Assembly (NCBI GenBank): GCA_017517925.1
Contig: JAFWXS010000139.1
Location: 1 to 60,407, forward strand
DNA from: Bacteroidaceae bacterium
GTDB taxonomy: Bacteria > Bacteroidota > Bacteroidia > Bacteroidales > Bacteroidaceae
Direction of reading: 5' to 3'
Length of the DNA: 60,407 nt
Shown here: piece after piece, positions 42,846 to 51,461 of the stretch
Numbering within the stretch: position 1 is the first letter of the stretch
Layout of the letters: the number at the start of each line of letters is the position of its first letter
The notes under the pieces: generated by a model
Told to the model about the DNA's origin: nothing
Database searches by the model: none
Seen by the model: only the letters and a program-made list of their open reading frames with translations
Made by a program: the position numbers and the translations under genes

Positions 42846-44873
42846 ATGAAGACCAAGACAAAAAGATACCTGTTCATCGCTGTCGTATTCGTCACGGTCA
42901 TCGTGACCATCTGTCTGCTGTTGCCGCGCGAAAAGGCTGTCAACATTGAGTTCACCCAAGGTAAGCCTTGGCGCTATGAGCAGTTGACCGCTCCATTCGA
43001 CTTTGCTGTGGCGAAGAGTGAAGCCGCTCTCGAGCGTGAACGTGCCGAGGTGGTGGCCGCGCAACGTCCCTATTACAATAGGGAGGTGGGTATAGGCAAT
43101 GCTGCCATAGACTCATTCGCTACATTCTATAGCCGCGACCTATACTATATTGTAAATCATTCGCTGCGGAAAAAAATTACTGCCCAGTTGCAGAGCATCT
43201 ACGACAGCGGTATCATCAGCAGCAACGACCTTGAGCGTCTGCAGGGTGACAGCATAAACTCCATCATGCTCATCGAGCAGAACCGGGCACGTCCCGTAAT
43301 GATTGGCGACCTGTACACCGTGCAGCGAGCCTACGAGAGCCTGATGGCTGTTGACACAAGCCGCATAGGACGCCATGCCTTGCAACAGAGCAACCTCAAC
43401 GATTACATCACCCCCAACATATGCTATGATGCTATAAAGTCGGAAGCTGCACGACGCGAAGCGCTTGATGCCATTTCGCCCAACAGTGGGGTCATCCTTG
43501 CAGGGCAGAAGATCATCGGTAGCGGTGAAATGGTGGACGAGGAACAATTCCAGATACTCACCTCGTACCGCAACGAACTGAACAAGCGCATCGACGAGCG
43601 GGGCGTGCAGATGACACTCATCGGACAGATATTGCTGGTAACCCTGCTCATCGGAGCATTTCTCGTATACCTCATCAACTATCGCCGCAGCTACCTTTAC
43701 GAGCGCAACAAGGTGCTCTTCCTTGCTACCCAGCTGATGGTATTTCCTTGCATAGCTTCATGGATTATGACGAGCGGTGACGGACTGATGATTATCCCCT
43801 TCGCCATGGCTCCGGTGATGATCAATGTGTTCCTCGATGCTCGTACGGCCTTTATGACCCATCTTGTCATCATCCTCATTACATCGCTTGTGGTATCCGA
43901 CCCCTTCGTCTTCGTGCTGCTACAACTTACCGCAGGTATTGCAGCCATCTACTCGCTTACCGAACTCACCGAGCGTTCGCAGATATTCCGCGTGGCGCTT
44001 GTGGCCATCCTCTGCTACAGCTTCGTATTCTTCGGCTACGAGCTCATCACCAAGAGCGCACTCATGATGGTAAACAAGCGCATCTTCCTCCATTTCCTGC
44101 TCAACGGTGTGCTGCTGCTTTTCACCTACCCCTTGATGCTTCTTTATGAGAAACTATTCCGCTTCACTTCCGATGTGACGCTGATGGAGCTCTCCAACTT
44201 CAATATGAAGCTCCTGCGCCAGCTCTCCGAGAATGCCCCCGGTACCTTCCAGCACTCCATACAAGTGTCGAACCTCGCTGCTGCTGCCGCCATGAAGGTC
44301 GGAGGAAACAGCCTGTTGGTGCGTACGGGAGCCATGTACCACGACATAGGCAAGCTGGAAAATCCAATCTTCTTCACCGAGAATCAGGGAGGTACCAATC
44401 CACACGCCTGTCTGCCTTACGAGCAGAGTGCCAAGATTATCATCAGTCACGTACACGACGGACTGCGTCTTGCCGAGAAGCACCACCTGCCCGAAGCCAT
44501 CAAGGACTTTATCCGCACTCACCATGGGCTGAGCAAGGCCAAGTATTTCTACATCTCTTACCAGAACGAGCATCCGGGCGAAGAGGTGGATGAAAGCCTG
44601 TTCACCTATCCTGGCCCCAATCCTCACTCCATGGAGACCGCCATCCTCACGATGGCCGATGCCGTGGAGGCCGCTTCACGCAGTCTGCCCGAGTATACCG
44701 AGGAAAACATCGCCAACCTCGTAGACCGCATCGTTGACGGACAAGTGGCCGAAGGCTACTTCCGTGACTGCCCCATCACCTTCAAGGATATCACCGACAT
44801 CAAAACGGTGTTCAAGGAGAAGCTGCGCACCATGTACCACACACGCATCACCTATCCGGAATTGAAGAAATAG
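42846..44873 (+). CDS. 7TM-HD family phosphodiesterase (PgpH-like)
   Basis: A 675-residue membrane enzyme: one N-terminal TM (YLFIAVVFVTVIVTICLLL), an extracytoplasmic 7TMR-HDED domain (about 40-270), seven TM helices (about 280-450), and a cytosolic HD domain with GAMYHDIGKLENP (HD pair), HVHDG and RTHHGLSKAKYF. The family includes Listeria PgpH, which hydrolyses c-di-AMP to pApA, so a role in c-di-AMP turnover and turgor or envelope control is likely. It starts 58 nt after rnc and ends before a strong terminator. Confidence 0.92.
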   Translation: MKTKTKRYLFIAVVFVTVIVTICLLLPREKAVNIEFTQGKPWRYEQLTAPFDFAVAKSEAALERERAEVVAAQRPYYNREVGIGNAAIDSFATFYSRDLYYIVNHSLRKKITAQLQSIYDSGIISSNDLERLQGDSINSIMLIEQNRARPVMIGDLYTVQRAYESLMAVDTSRIGRHALQQSNLNDYITPNICYDAIKSEAARREALDAISPNSGVILAGQKIIGSGEMVDEEQFQILTSYRNELNKRIDERGVQMTLIGQILLVTLLIGAFLVYLINYRRSYLYERNKVLFLATQLMVFPCIASWIMTSGDGLMIIPFAMAPVMINVFLDARTAFMTHLVIILITSLVVSDPFVFVLLQLTAGIAAIYSLTELTERSQIFRVALVAILCYSFVFFGYELITKSALMMVNKRIFLHFLLNGVLLLFTYPLMLLYEKLFRFTSDVTLMELSNFNMKLLRQLSENAPGTFQHSIQVSNLAAAAAMKVGGNSLLVRTGAMYHDIGKLENPIFFTENQGGTNPHACLPYEQSAKIIISHVHDGLRLAEKHHLPEAIKDFIRTHHGLSKAKYFYISYQNEHPGEEVDESLFTYPGPNPHSMETAILTMADAVEAASRSLPEYTEENIANLVDRIVDGQVAEGYFRDCPITFKDITDIKTVFKEKLRTMYHTRITYPELKK

Positions 44874-44896
44874 CAAGATTCTCAACCCTATACTTG

Positions 44897-44936
44897 AAAA
44901 TTGTCAAAGGTTATCACGCCTTTGACAATTTTTTTT
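44897..44936 (+). terminator. Terminator of the 7TM-HD gene
   Basis: A 14-bp perfect stem (AAAATTGTCAAAGG with CCTTTGACAATTTT) with loop TTATCACG, followed by a T run. The array of 22-bp sites begins at its last base. Confidence 0.9.
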
Positions 44937-45001
44937 CACCAATGCGAAAAAGTTTTATCACCGAAGCGAAAAAAGATTATCATCGGTACGAAAAAGATTG
45001 A
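44936..45001 (+). repeat. Three 22-bp-period sites upstream of secDF
   Basis: TCACCAATGCGA (44936), TCACCGAAGCGA (44958) and TCATCGGTACGA (44980) start exactly 22 bp apart and are each followed by AAAAA and a T-rich stretch. They share the TCAYC-n5-GA frame and spacing with the array at 17844. They lie about 80-145 bp upstream of the predicted secDF -7 box. Confidence 0.8.
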
Positions 45002-45080
45002 AAGAGCCTTCTCGCAAGGCAAAATAGCTCTGAAAACGTAAATAATTGCCTCAGAAATCGGTTGTTAAGAAAAAAATTCC

Positions 45081-45088
45081 TATATTTG
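45081..45088 (+). promoter_or_regulatory. Predicted -7 box of secDF
   Basis: TATATTTG is an exact TAnnTTTG; a good -33 element at the usual spacing is not clear. The leader would be near 90 nt. Confidence 0.6.
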
Positions 45089-45181
45089 CGCCCTTGTTGG
45101 AAATTGTACCCGATTCATTGCGATCGGCCGTGTAGTTTCTCGCGAAGCAAAAACAAATAACAAAATAAAATAACTAACAAG

Positions 45182-48160
45182 ATGCAAAACAAAGGATTTG
45201 TAAAAGCAATTGCAATCGCACTCACCGTGGTGTGTGCATTCTACCTCTCCTTTACGTTTGTGACCAACCATCATGACAAGAAGGCGGCACAATACGCAGG
45301 AGGCGAATCGGTGTACATCGATTCTATCATGAACAAGAAGGTATACCTCGGTGTATACACTTACAAGCAGGCTCGCGAGATGGGTATCGGCCTTGGCCTC
45401 GACCTCAAGGGTGGTATGAACGTTATCCTCGAGGTGTCAGTACCCGATGTAGTGAAGGCACTCGCCGACCACAAGACCGATGAGGCTTTCGTAACCGCAG
45501 TAGCCAATGCCAGCAAGCTGGCTGCAAGCAGCAACACCGACTTCATCACCTTATTTATTAAGGAGTATAAGACTCAGAAGCCCGACGGCACGTTGGCTGA
45601 GCTCTTCGCAACCCAGCAGCTCAAGGACAAGGTGAACACCAAGAGCACCGATGCCGAGGTAGAGGCTGTGCTCCGTGCCGAGGTTGACGCTGCTATCGCC
45701 AACTCATTCAACGTACTCCGTACCCGTATCGACCGCTTCGGTGTGGCTCAGCCCAACATCCAAGAGCTCGAGGGTAGCATGGGTCGTATCATGATCGAGC
45801 TCCCCGGTGTAAAGGAGCCCGAGCGTGTGAGAAAGCTCCTCCAGGGTTCGGCCAACCTCGAGTTCTGGGAGACCTATACCGCTACTGAGGTAGCTCCGTT
45901 CCTCGCTGCTGCCGACGCCAAGTTGCGCGACATCATCGCTGTAGAGAACCCCGAAACTGCTGAGGCTCCCGCCGAGGAGGCTGCCGAGGTAGTTGCCGAG
46001 GAGGAGAACGTAGACCTCTCGGCTCTCACAGGTAACACCACAGAGAACGCTGCTGACGCTGCCGCTGTAGCACAGGCCAAGAAGGAGAACCCCTTGATGT
46101 CAATCCTCCAGCTCGTGCAGAACGATGGTTGCGTAGTGGGTTATGCTCATCACCGCGATGTGAAGCAGATTGATGAGTACCTCGCTCGTGAAGAGGTGAA
46201 GGCTCTCCTCCCCCGTGACCTCAAGCTCATGTGGGGTGTGAAGGCTATTGACGAGGATGGCAAGATCTATGAGCTCTATGCCATCAAGTCTACTCAGCGC
46301 AACGGTCGCGCTCCGCTCGAGGGTGACGTTATCGTATCGGCTACTGACGACTACGACAGCAACGGCCGCCCCAGCGTATCGATGACTATGAACTCTGACG
46401 GTGCACGTCGCTGGGCACAGCTCACCAAGCAGAACGTGGGCAAGCCCATCGCTATCGCACTCGACGGCTATATCTACAGTGCTCCCAACGTAATGAACGA
46501 GATTACTGGTGGTCAGTCACAGATTACCGGTCAGTTCTCTCAGGAAGATACCAAGGACTTGGCCAATGTCTTGAAGTCAGGTAAGATGCCCGCTCCAGCC
46601 AAGATTGTACAGGAAGACATCGTAGGTCCTTCACTCGGTCAGAAGTCAATCCAGCAGGGTATCATCTCATTTATCGTAGCCTTCATCGTGCTGATGATCT
46701 ACATGTGCGCTATGTACGGCTTCATCCCCGGTATGGTAGCCAACGGTGCACTTATCCTCAACTTCTTCTTCACACTCGGTATCTTGGCCTCGTTCCAGGC
46801 AGCTCTCACCTTGTCAGGTATCGCCGGTATGGTATTGACTCTCGGTATGGCTGTGGATGCCAACGTGCTCATCTACGAGCGCACCAAGGAAGAACTTCGT
46901 GCAGGTAAGACAGTGAAGCAGGCTCTCAACGATGGTTACAAAAATGCATTCTCAGCCATCTTCGACTCCAACATTACCTCTATTATTACAGGTATCATCC
47001 TTTTCAACTTCGGTACAGGTCCTATCCGTGGCTTCGCTACCACATTGATTATCGGTATCGTTTGCTCATTCTTCACCGCAGTGTTCTTGACCCGTCTCGT
47101 GTACGAGTGGCGCTTGAACAAGGAGAAGTGGACAAACATCACCTTCACCACTGGCCTCTCAAAGAACCTCATGCGCAACACGAAGTTCAACTTCATGGGT
47201 TCCGCTAAGGTTACATTCGCAGTGTTCGGTGCCGCTATCCTCGTAAGTGTAGCTTCACTCGCTCTCCGTGGTCTCAGCTCAAGCATCGACTTCACTGGTG
47301 GTCGCAACTTTACCGTTAAGTTTGAGCAGAAGGTAGAGCCCGAGCAAATCCGCGAGGTATTGGCCCAGAAGATTGGCGATGACGCTTCAGTATCAGTAAT
47401 TGCTCTCGGTAGCGACGGCCAGACCGTGCGTATCAGCACCAACTACCGCATAGAGGACGATGCTCAGGATATCGATGCCGAAATCGAAATGTTCCTCTAT
47501 GAGGCATTCAAGGGTGCTAACCTCGTGAGCAGCGATCTCACCTACGATACCTTCATCGACCGTGACAACCACGAGGGTGGCTCTATCATCTCTTCACAGA
47601 AGGTAGGTCCCAGCATGGCTTCAGATATCTTGCATGGTGCCATTTGGTCGGTTATCCTCGCATGGGCAGCCATCTTCATCTACATCCTCATCCGTTTCCG
47701 CAATGTAGCTTACAGTTTTGGTTCGGTTATCGCATTGGTTGTAGACGTTGTACTTATCATAGGTACCTACTCACTGCTCCACGGTGTATTGCCCTTCTCT
47801 ATGGATGTTGACCAGACCTTCATCGGTGCTATCCTCACCGCTATCGGTTACTCTATCAACGACAAGGTAGTCATCTTCGACCGTATCCGTGAGTTCTTCG
47901 GTCTCTATCCCAAGCGCGACAAACAGCAGCTCTTCAACGACTCGTTGAACACCACATTGGCCCGTACCATCAATACCTCAGTCAGCACCTTCGTGGTACT
48001 GCTCTGTATCTTCTTCCTCGGTGGTGCAAGTATCCGTAGCTTTGCATTCGCAATGATTCTCGGTGTGGTATATGGTACCTGCTCATCACTCTTCCTTGCC
48101 GCTCCCTTGGCATACCGCATGATGAACAAGAAAGAGAAGAAAGCCATCGAAAAGAAATAA
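45182..48160 (+). CDS. secDF: Protein translocase subunits SecD and SecF, fused
   Basis: A 992-residue inner-membrane protein joining SecD and SecF, which use the proton motive force to aid late steps of Sec export. SecD features: GLGLDLKGGMNVILEV, the P1 periplasmic domain, DRFGVAQPNIQELEG, and six TM helices (GIISFIVAFIVLMIYMCAM onwards, TLGMAVDANVLIYERTKEE). The SecF half starts near residue 665 with STDFTGGRNF-like SIDFTGGRNF and carries the second helical set with TAIGYSINDKVVIFDRIRE. A Glu/Ala-rich insertion at residues about 260-305 (nt 45960-46090) is low complexity. Fused SecDF is usual in Bacteroidetes. It has its own terminator. Confidence 0.96.
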   Translation: MQNKGFVKAIAIALTVVCAFYLSFTFVTNHHDKKAAQYAGGESVYIDSIMNKKVYLGVYTYKQAREMGIGLGLDLKGGMNVILEVSVPDVVKALADHKTDEAFVTAVANASKLAASSNTDFITLFIKEYKTQKPDGTLAELFATQQLKDKVNTKSTDAEVEAVLRAEVDAAIANSFNVLRTRIDRFGVAQPNIQELEGSMGRIMIELPGVKEPERVRKLLQGSANLEFWETYTATEVAPFLAAADAKLRDIIAVENPETAEAPAEEAAEVVAEEENVDLSALTGNTTENAADAAAVAQAKKENPLMSILQLVQNDGCVVGYAHHRDVKQIDEYLAREEVKALLPRDLKLMWGVKAIDEDGKIYELYAIKSTQRNGRAPLEGDVIVSATDDYDSNGRPSVSMTMNSDGARRWAQLTKQNVGKPIAIALDGYIYSAPNVMNEITGGQSQITGQFSQEDTKDLANVLKSGKMPAPAKIVQEDIVGPSLGQKSIQQGIISFIVAFIVLMIYMCAMYGFIPGMVANGALILNFFFTLGILASFQAALTLSGIAGMVLTLGMAVDANVLIYERTKEELRAGKTVKQALNDGYKNAFSAIFDSNITSIITGIILFNFGTGPIRGFATTLIIGIVCSFFTAVFLTRLVYEWRLNKEKWTNITFTTGLSKNLMRNTKFNFMGSAKVTFAVFGAAILVSVASLALRGLSSSIDFTGGRNFTVKFEQKVEPEQIREVLAQKIGDDASVSVIALGSDGQTVRISTNYRIEDDAQDIDAEIEMFLYEAFKGANLVSSDLTYDTFIDRDNHEGGSIISSQKVGPSMASDILHGAIWSVILAWAAIFIYILIRFRNVAYSFGSVIALVVDVVLIIGTYSLLHGVLPFSMDVDQTFIGAILTAIGYSINDKVVIFDRIREFFGLYPKRDKQQLFNDSLNTTLARTINTSVSTFVVLLCIFFLGGASIRSFAFAMILGVVYGTCSSLFLAAPLAYRMMNKKEKKAIEKK

Positions 48161-48215
48161 GATATTCTGAGAGCAACCTATAGAGCTTGATTAGTGGAAC
48201 AATTGAACTCTGATG

Positions 48216-48247
48216 GAAGAGGGAACTGCTTCGGTAGTTCCCTCTTC
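48216..48247 (+). terminator. Terminator of secDF with UUCG loop
   Basis: A 14-bp stem (GAAGAGGGAACTGC with GTAGTTCCCTCTTC, one G-U pair) closes a TTCG tetraloop and is followed by TTGTT. Confidence 0.9.
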
Positions 48248-48302
48248 TTGTTAAGGGAGTATAAATAACAATAGAAGTGTGTATACTTCCAACATTTTTC
48301 AT

Positions 48303-48310
48303 TACATTTG
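48303..48310 (+). promoter_or_regulatory. Predicted -7 box of the DUF2851 gene
   Basis: TACATTTG matches TAnnTTTG and lies 23 nt before the ATG at 48334. Confidence 0.6.
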
Positions 48311-48333
48311 CAATTTATAGGCATTGTATACTC

Positions 48334-49650
48334 ATGGAAGACTTGGTTCGATACGTATGGAAGCACCGTATATTCCCACTCACCCCATTGCAGACCACTG
48401 ATGGGCAACTAATAGAGGTGGTGCACCCTGGCATGGAGAATCGTAACGATGGACCCGACTTCTTCAATGCCAAGGTAAAGATTGCCGGTACGCTTTGGGT
48501 AGGCAATGTAGAGATTCATGGGCGGGCATCTGATTGGATATTGCACGGGCATGATACAAACAGACGATACGACTCTGTAGTGCTCCATGTAACAGGAGAA
48601 GTTGACCGTGAGATTGTGCGTACTGATGGTACGCCTATTCCACAATTGCAGTTGGAGATACCCGGACATGTCGTAAGCAATTACAGCGAACTGCGCAAGA
48701 CAGATCACTATCCTCCTTGCTATCGTGTAATCCCCGAACTAAGTACGCTTACCATACATAGTTACTTGTCATCGTTACTCTACGAACGACTCGACATGCG
48801 TGCAGAGCAGATAGCTCAGCGCTATGAGTGTCACGAAAAAAACTGGGACGATGCCCTTTTTGCAACCCTTGCCCGCAATTTCGGATTCGGGACTAATGGC
48901 GAAGCTTTTGATGAATGGGCTCGGAGGATGCCGTTCCGTGCAGTGGATAAGCATGCCGATAACTTGTTGCAAGTCGAGGCGCTATTCTTCGGACAGGCAG
49001 GTTTGCTTGAAAGGGGGTCAGTTCTGGCATATTATCAAGCAGCATTGGATAGTGATGAATACTTTCAGTCGCTGTGTCGTGAATATGCTTTTCTTTCCCA
49101 TAAGTTTAATCTTCGTCCGATGGACTATACCTTGTGGCGACTGCTGGGTATGCGTCCTGCCAATTTCCCTCATGTACGTTTAGCACAGTTGGCGATGCTT
49201 TACCACGAGCGGCGTATCAGTGTATCACGTCTCATGAGTGCAGATGATCGTATGGCAATCACCGAAATGCTGCGTGTAGGAACCTCTGAATACTGGGATA
49301 CACACTATGTATTTGCTTCTACTGCTTCTGCTCCGACAAAAAAGCGTATTACCGATAATGCAGTAACTTTGTTGCTTATCAATTCGGTTGCACCTTTTTA
49401 TTACAGTTATGGCCGGCGTAAAGACAGTGAGCAGCATTGTGAGCGAGCTATCGCTTTGCTTGAACAGTTGAAAGCAGAAAACAATTATATTATTCGCGGT
49501 TGGATTGATTGTGGTATATTGGTGAAGAATGCCGCTGATAGCCAAGCACTCATCCAACTGAAGAAACAATATTGTGACCGTCGAGACTGTTTGCGTTGTC
49601 GTATTGGTTACGAATATCTGAGGAAGGAATACGGGACAAATGATCAATGA
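48334..49650 (+). CDS. DUF2851 family protein
   Basis: A 438-residue cytosolic protein. The N-terminus (MEDLVRYVWKHRIFPLTPLQTTDG), VVHPGMENRNDGPDFFNAKV, VGNVEIHGRASDWILHGHD and CYRVIPEL match the DUF2851 family of Bacteroidetes. The early part resembles a nuclease-like fold (D-G-P-D-F and V-E-I-H), and the C-terminal third has a CDRRDCLRCRIG cysteine pattern that could bind metal or an Fe-S cluster. Function unknown; the ATG at 48334 follows the -7 box, while the frame also opens at 48277. A DUF4091 gene follows after 15 nt. Confidence 0.82.
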   Translation: MEDLVRYVWKHRIFPLTPLQTTDGQLIEVVHPGMENRNDGPDFFNAKVKIAGTLWVGNVEIHGRASDWILHGHDTNRRYDSVVLHVTGEVDREIVRTDGTPIPQLQLEIPGHVVSNYSELRKTDHYPPCYRVIPELSTLTIHSYLSSLLYERLDMRAEQIAQRYECHEKNWDDALFATLARNFGFGTNGEAFDEWARRMPFRAVDKHADNLLQVEALFFGQAGLLERGSVLAYYQAALDSDEYFQSLCREYAFLSHKFNLRPMDYTLWRLLGMRPANFPHVRLAQLAMLYHERRISVSRLMSADDRMAITEMLRVGTSEYWDTHYVFASTASAPTKKRITDNAVTLLLINSVAPFYYSYGRRKDSEQHCERAIALLEQLKAENNYIIRGWIDCGILVKNAADSQALIQLKKQYCDRRDCLRCRIGYEYLRKEYGTNDQ

Positions 49651-49665
49651 TATAATAATGCAACA

Positions 49666-51432
49666 ATGAAGAAAACACTATTACTTGCAGCTTTTATTGC
49701 TTCTACCTGTTTGGGACAGGCACAAGAATCTTTCACCGAACTTCCGGATCATGAGGCCTCCATAGCTGAGGAGTGGAAGGGAGTAAAGAACATACGTGCC
49801 GCATGGGGTACAAGTGATGTGCGTTACACATGGCATTCCTTGCCCGACGTCAAGACTCTGAAGCGTAGCGAGACACTGACAGCATGGCGTGGGGAGCGTG
49901 TGAGTACCCAAGCGGTCGTCTATAGCGGTATCGCTACAGATAGCCTCTCGTTGCTTACGATACAGCTTACATCATTCAGGAACGGACGCCACACACTGCC
50001 TGCAGAAGCTGTAACAGCAGCATTCGTACGTTATGTAAAGACCGATGCATGGGCTACTCCAGATGGACGTGGTGCAGGCTGCGGACACCGTCCTGACCAT
50101 ACAATATATGACTCGGCAATGGTTGCTGATATGATAGATCCTCATATCGAATCCATCAGCATGGATGCTATGAGTACACGTTCTGTTTGGGTAAGTTGCC
50201 AAATACCCACAGATGCCGCTTCTGGCACCTATAGTGGCATGCTTAGTATCAAAGCAGGTAAGCGTGTCGTGGCTAAGCTACCTCTTAATATAAAGGTTAT
50301 GAAGCGTACATTGCCTTCCCCGAAGGATTGGAAGTTCCACCTTGACCTATGGCAGAACCCTTTTGCAGAAGCGCGTTACTATAATACACCGCTTTGGAGC
50401 GATGCCCACCTCGAAGCTATGCGTCCTTCGATGGAGATGCTTGCTGCTGCTGGACAGAAAGTAATCACCGCAAGCATCATGCACAAGCCCTGGAACGGAC
50501 AGACTGAAGATTACTTCGACTCAATGGTTACCTGGACGAAAAACCTTGACGGTACATGGGAGTTTGGTTTTGAAGTATTTGACCGTTGGATCGAATTTAT
50601 GATGAGTTGCGGCATCAGCGAACAAATCAACTGTTTCTCCATGATACCTTGGGCACTCAGTTTCCCTTACTATGATGTAGCTACCAATCGTATGCAGGTG
50701 CTTCGTGCTGCTCCTGGGGATGCAGCCTACGAGGATATGTGGGTTACCATGCTCAAGGCATTCTCTCAACATCTGCGTGAGAAGGGCTGGTTCCCTATCA
50801 CTACCATTGCAATGGACGAGCGTCCTATGCATGCCATGCAAAAGGCTATGGCTGTAATCCGTAAAGCAGATCCCGAGTTCAAGGTCTCGCTTGCAGGCAA
50901 CTGGCATCCAGAGATCGAAGCCGACCTCTACGACTATTGTATAGCCCTTGACCAAGCCGAATTGTTGCCTCAAGAGGTCTTCACCCGTCGTAAGGGCGAA
51001 GGCAAGAAAACAACTGTATATACCTGTTGCTCTACCCATAAGCCCAACACTTTTACCTTCTCTGTACCCGCTGAAGGAGCCTGGTATGGTTTCTATGTAG
51101 CCCAATCCAAGTATGATGGTTATCTTCGTTGGGCCTATAACAGTTGGGTGAAGCATCCACTTCACGACACTCGTTTCCGCTCATGGCCTGCTGGGGATAC
51201 TTATATGGTGTATCCTCATGGACGTAGTTCGGTGCGTTTCGAAAAGCTCATCGAAGGCATACAGGCTTGTGAGAAAGTGCGTATCCTGCGTGAAGAGTTT
51301 ACGAGAGCAAACGATTTTGACAGATTAAACAAATTGAATGCGTTGATCGGGAAGTTTAACTTCAATAGCCAATATACAGACGACTTTCCTACTCTTATGC
51401 GTCAAGGACAAGAGGAACTGAACGCACTATGA
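49666..51432 (+). CDS. DUF4091 (GH123-like) secreted hydrolase
   Basis: A 588-residue exported protein with signal peptide (KTLLLAAFIASTCLGQAQ). The centre (about 220-500) is a TIM-barrel-like region with KFHLDLWQNPFAEARYY, IPWALSFPY, and a conserved Asp-Glu pair in TIAMDERPMHAM, which corresponds to the DE dyad of GH123 N-acetylgalactosaminidases that work by substrate-assisted catalysis. An N-terminal beta domain (about 60-220) and C-terminal helical segment flank it. It probably acts on amino-sugar glycans, but is often annotated only as DUF4091. It sits between DUF2851 and a nucleoside kinase. Confidence 0.82.
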   Translation: MKKTLLLAAFIASTCLGQAQESFTELPDHEASIAEEWKGVKNIRAAWGTSDVRYTWHSLPDVKTLKRSETLTAWRGERVSTQAVVYSGIATDSLSLLTIQLTSFRNGRHTLPAEAVTAAFVRYVKTDAWATPDGRGAGCGHRPDHTIYDSAMVADMIDPHIESISMDAMSTRSVWVSCQIPTDAASGTYSGMLSIKAGKRVVAKLPLNIKVMKRTLPSPKDWKFHLDLWQNPFAEARYYNTPLWSDAHLEAMRPSMEMLAAAGQKVITASIMHKPWNGQTEDYFDSMVTWTKNLDGTWEFGFEVFDRWIEFMMSCGISEQINCFSMIPWALSFPYYDVATNRMQVLRAAPGDAAYEDMWVTMLKAFSQHLREKGWFPITTIAMDERPMHAMQKAMAVIRKADPEFKVSLAGNWHPEIEADLYDYCIALDQAELLPQEVFTRRKGEGKKTTVYTCCSTHKPNTFTFSVPAEGAWYGFYVAQSKYDGYLRWAYNSWVKHPLHDTRFRSWPAGDTYMVYPHGRSSVRFEKLIEGIQACEKVRILREEFTRANDFDRLNKLNALIGKFNFNSQYTDDFPTLMRQGQEELNAL

Positions 51433-51461
51433 ACGGACTGTTCTTATAATCTTTCAGTACT

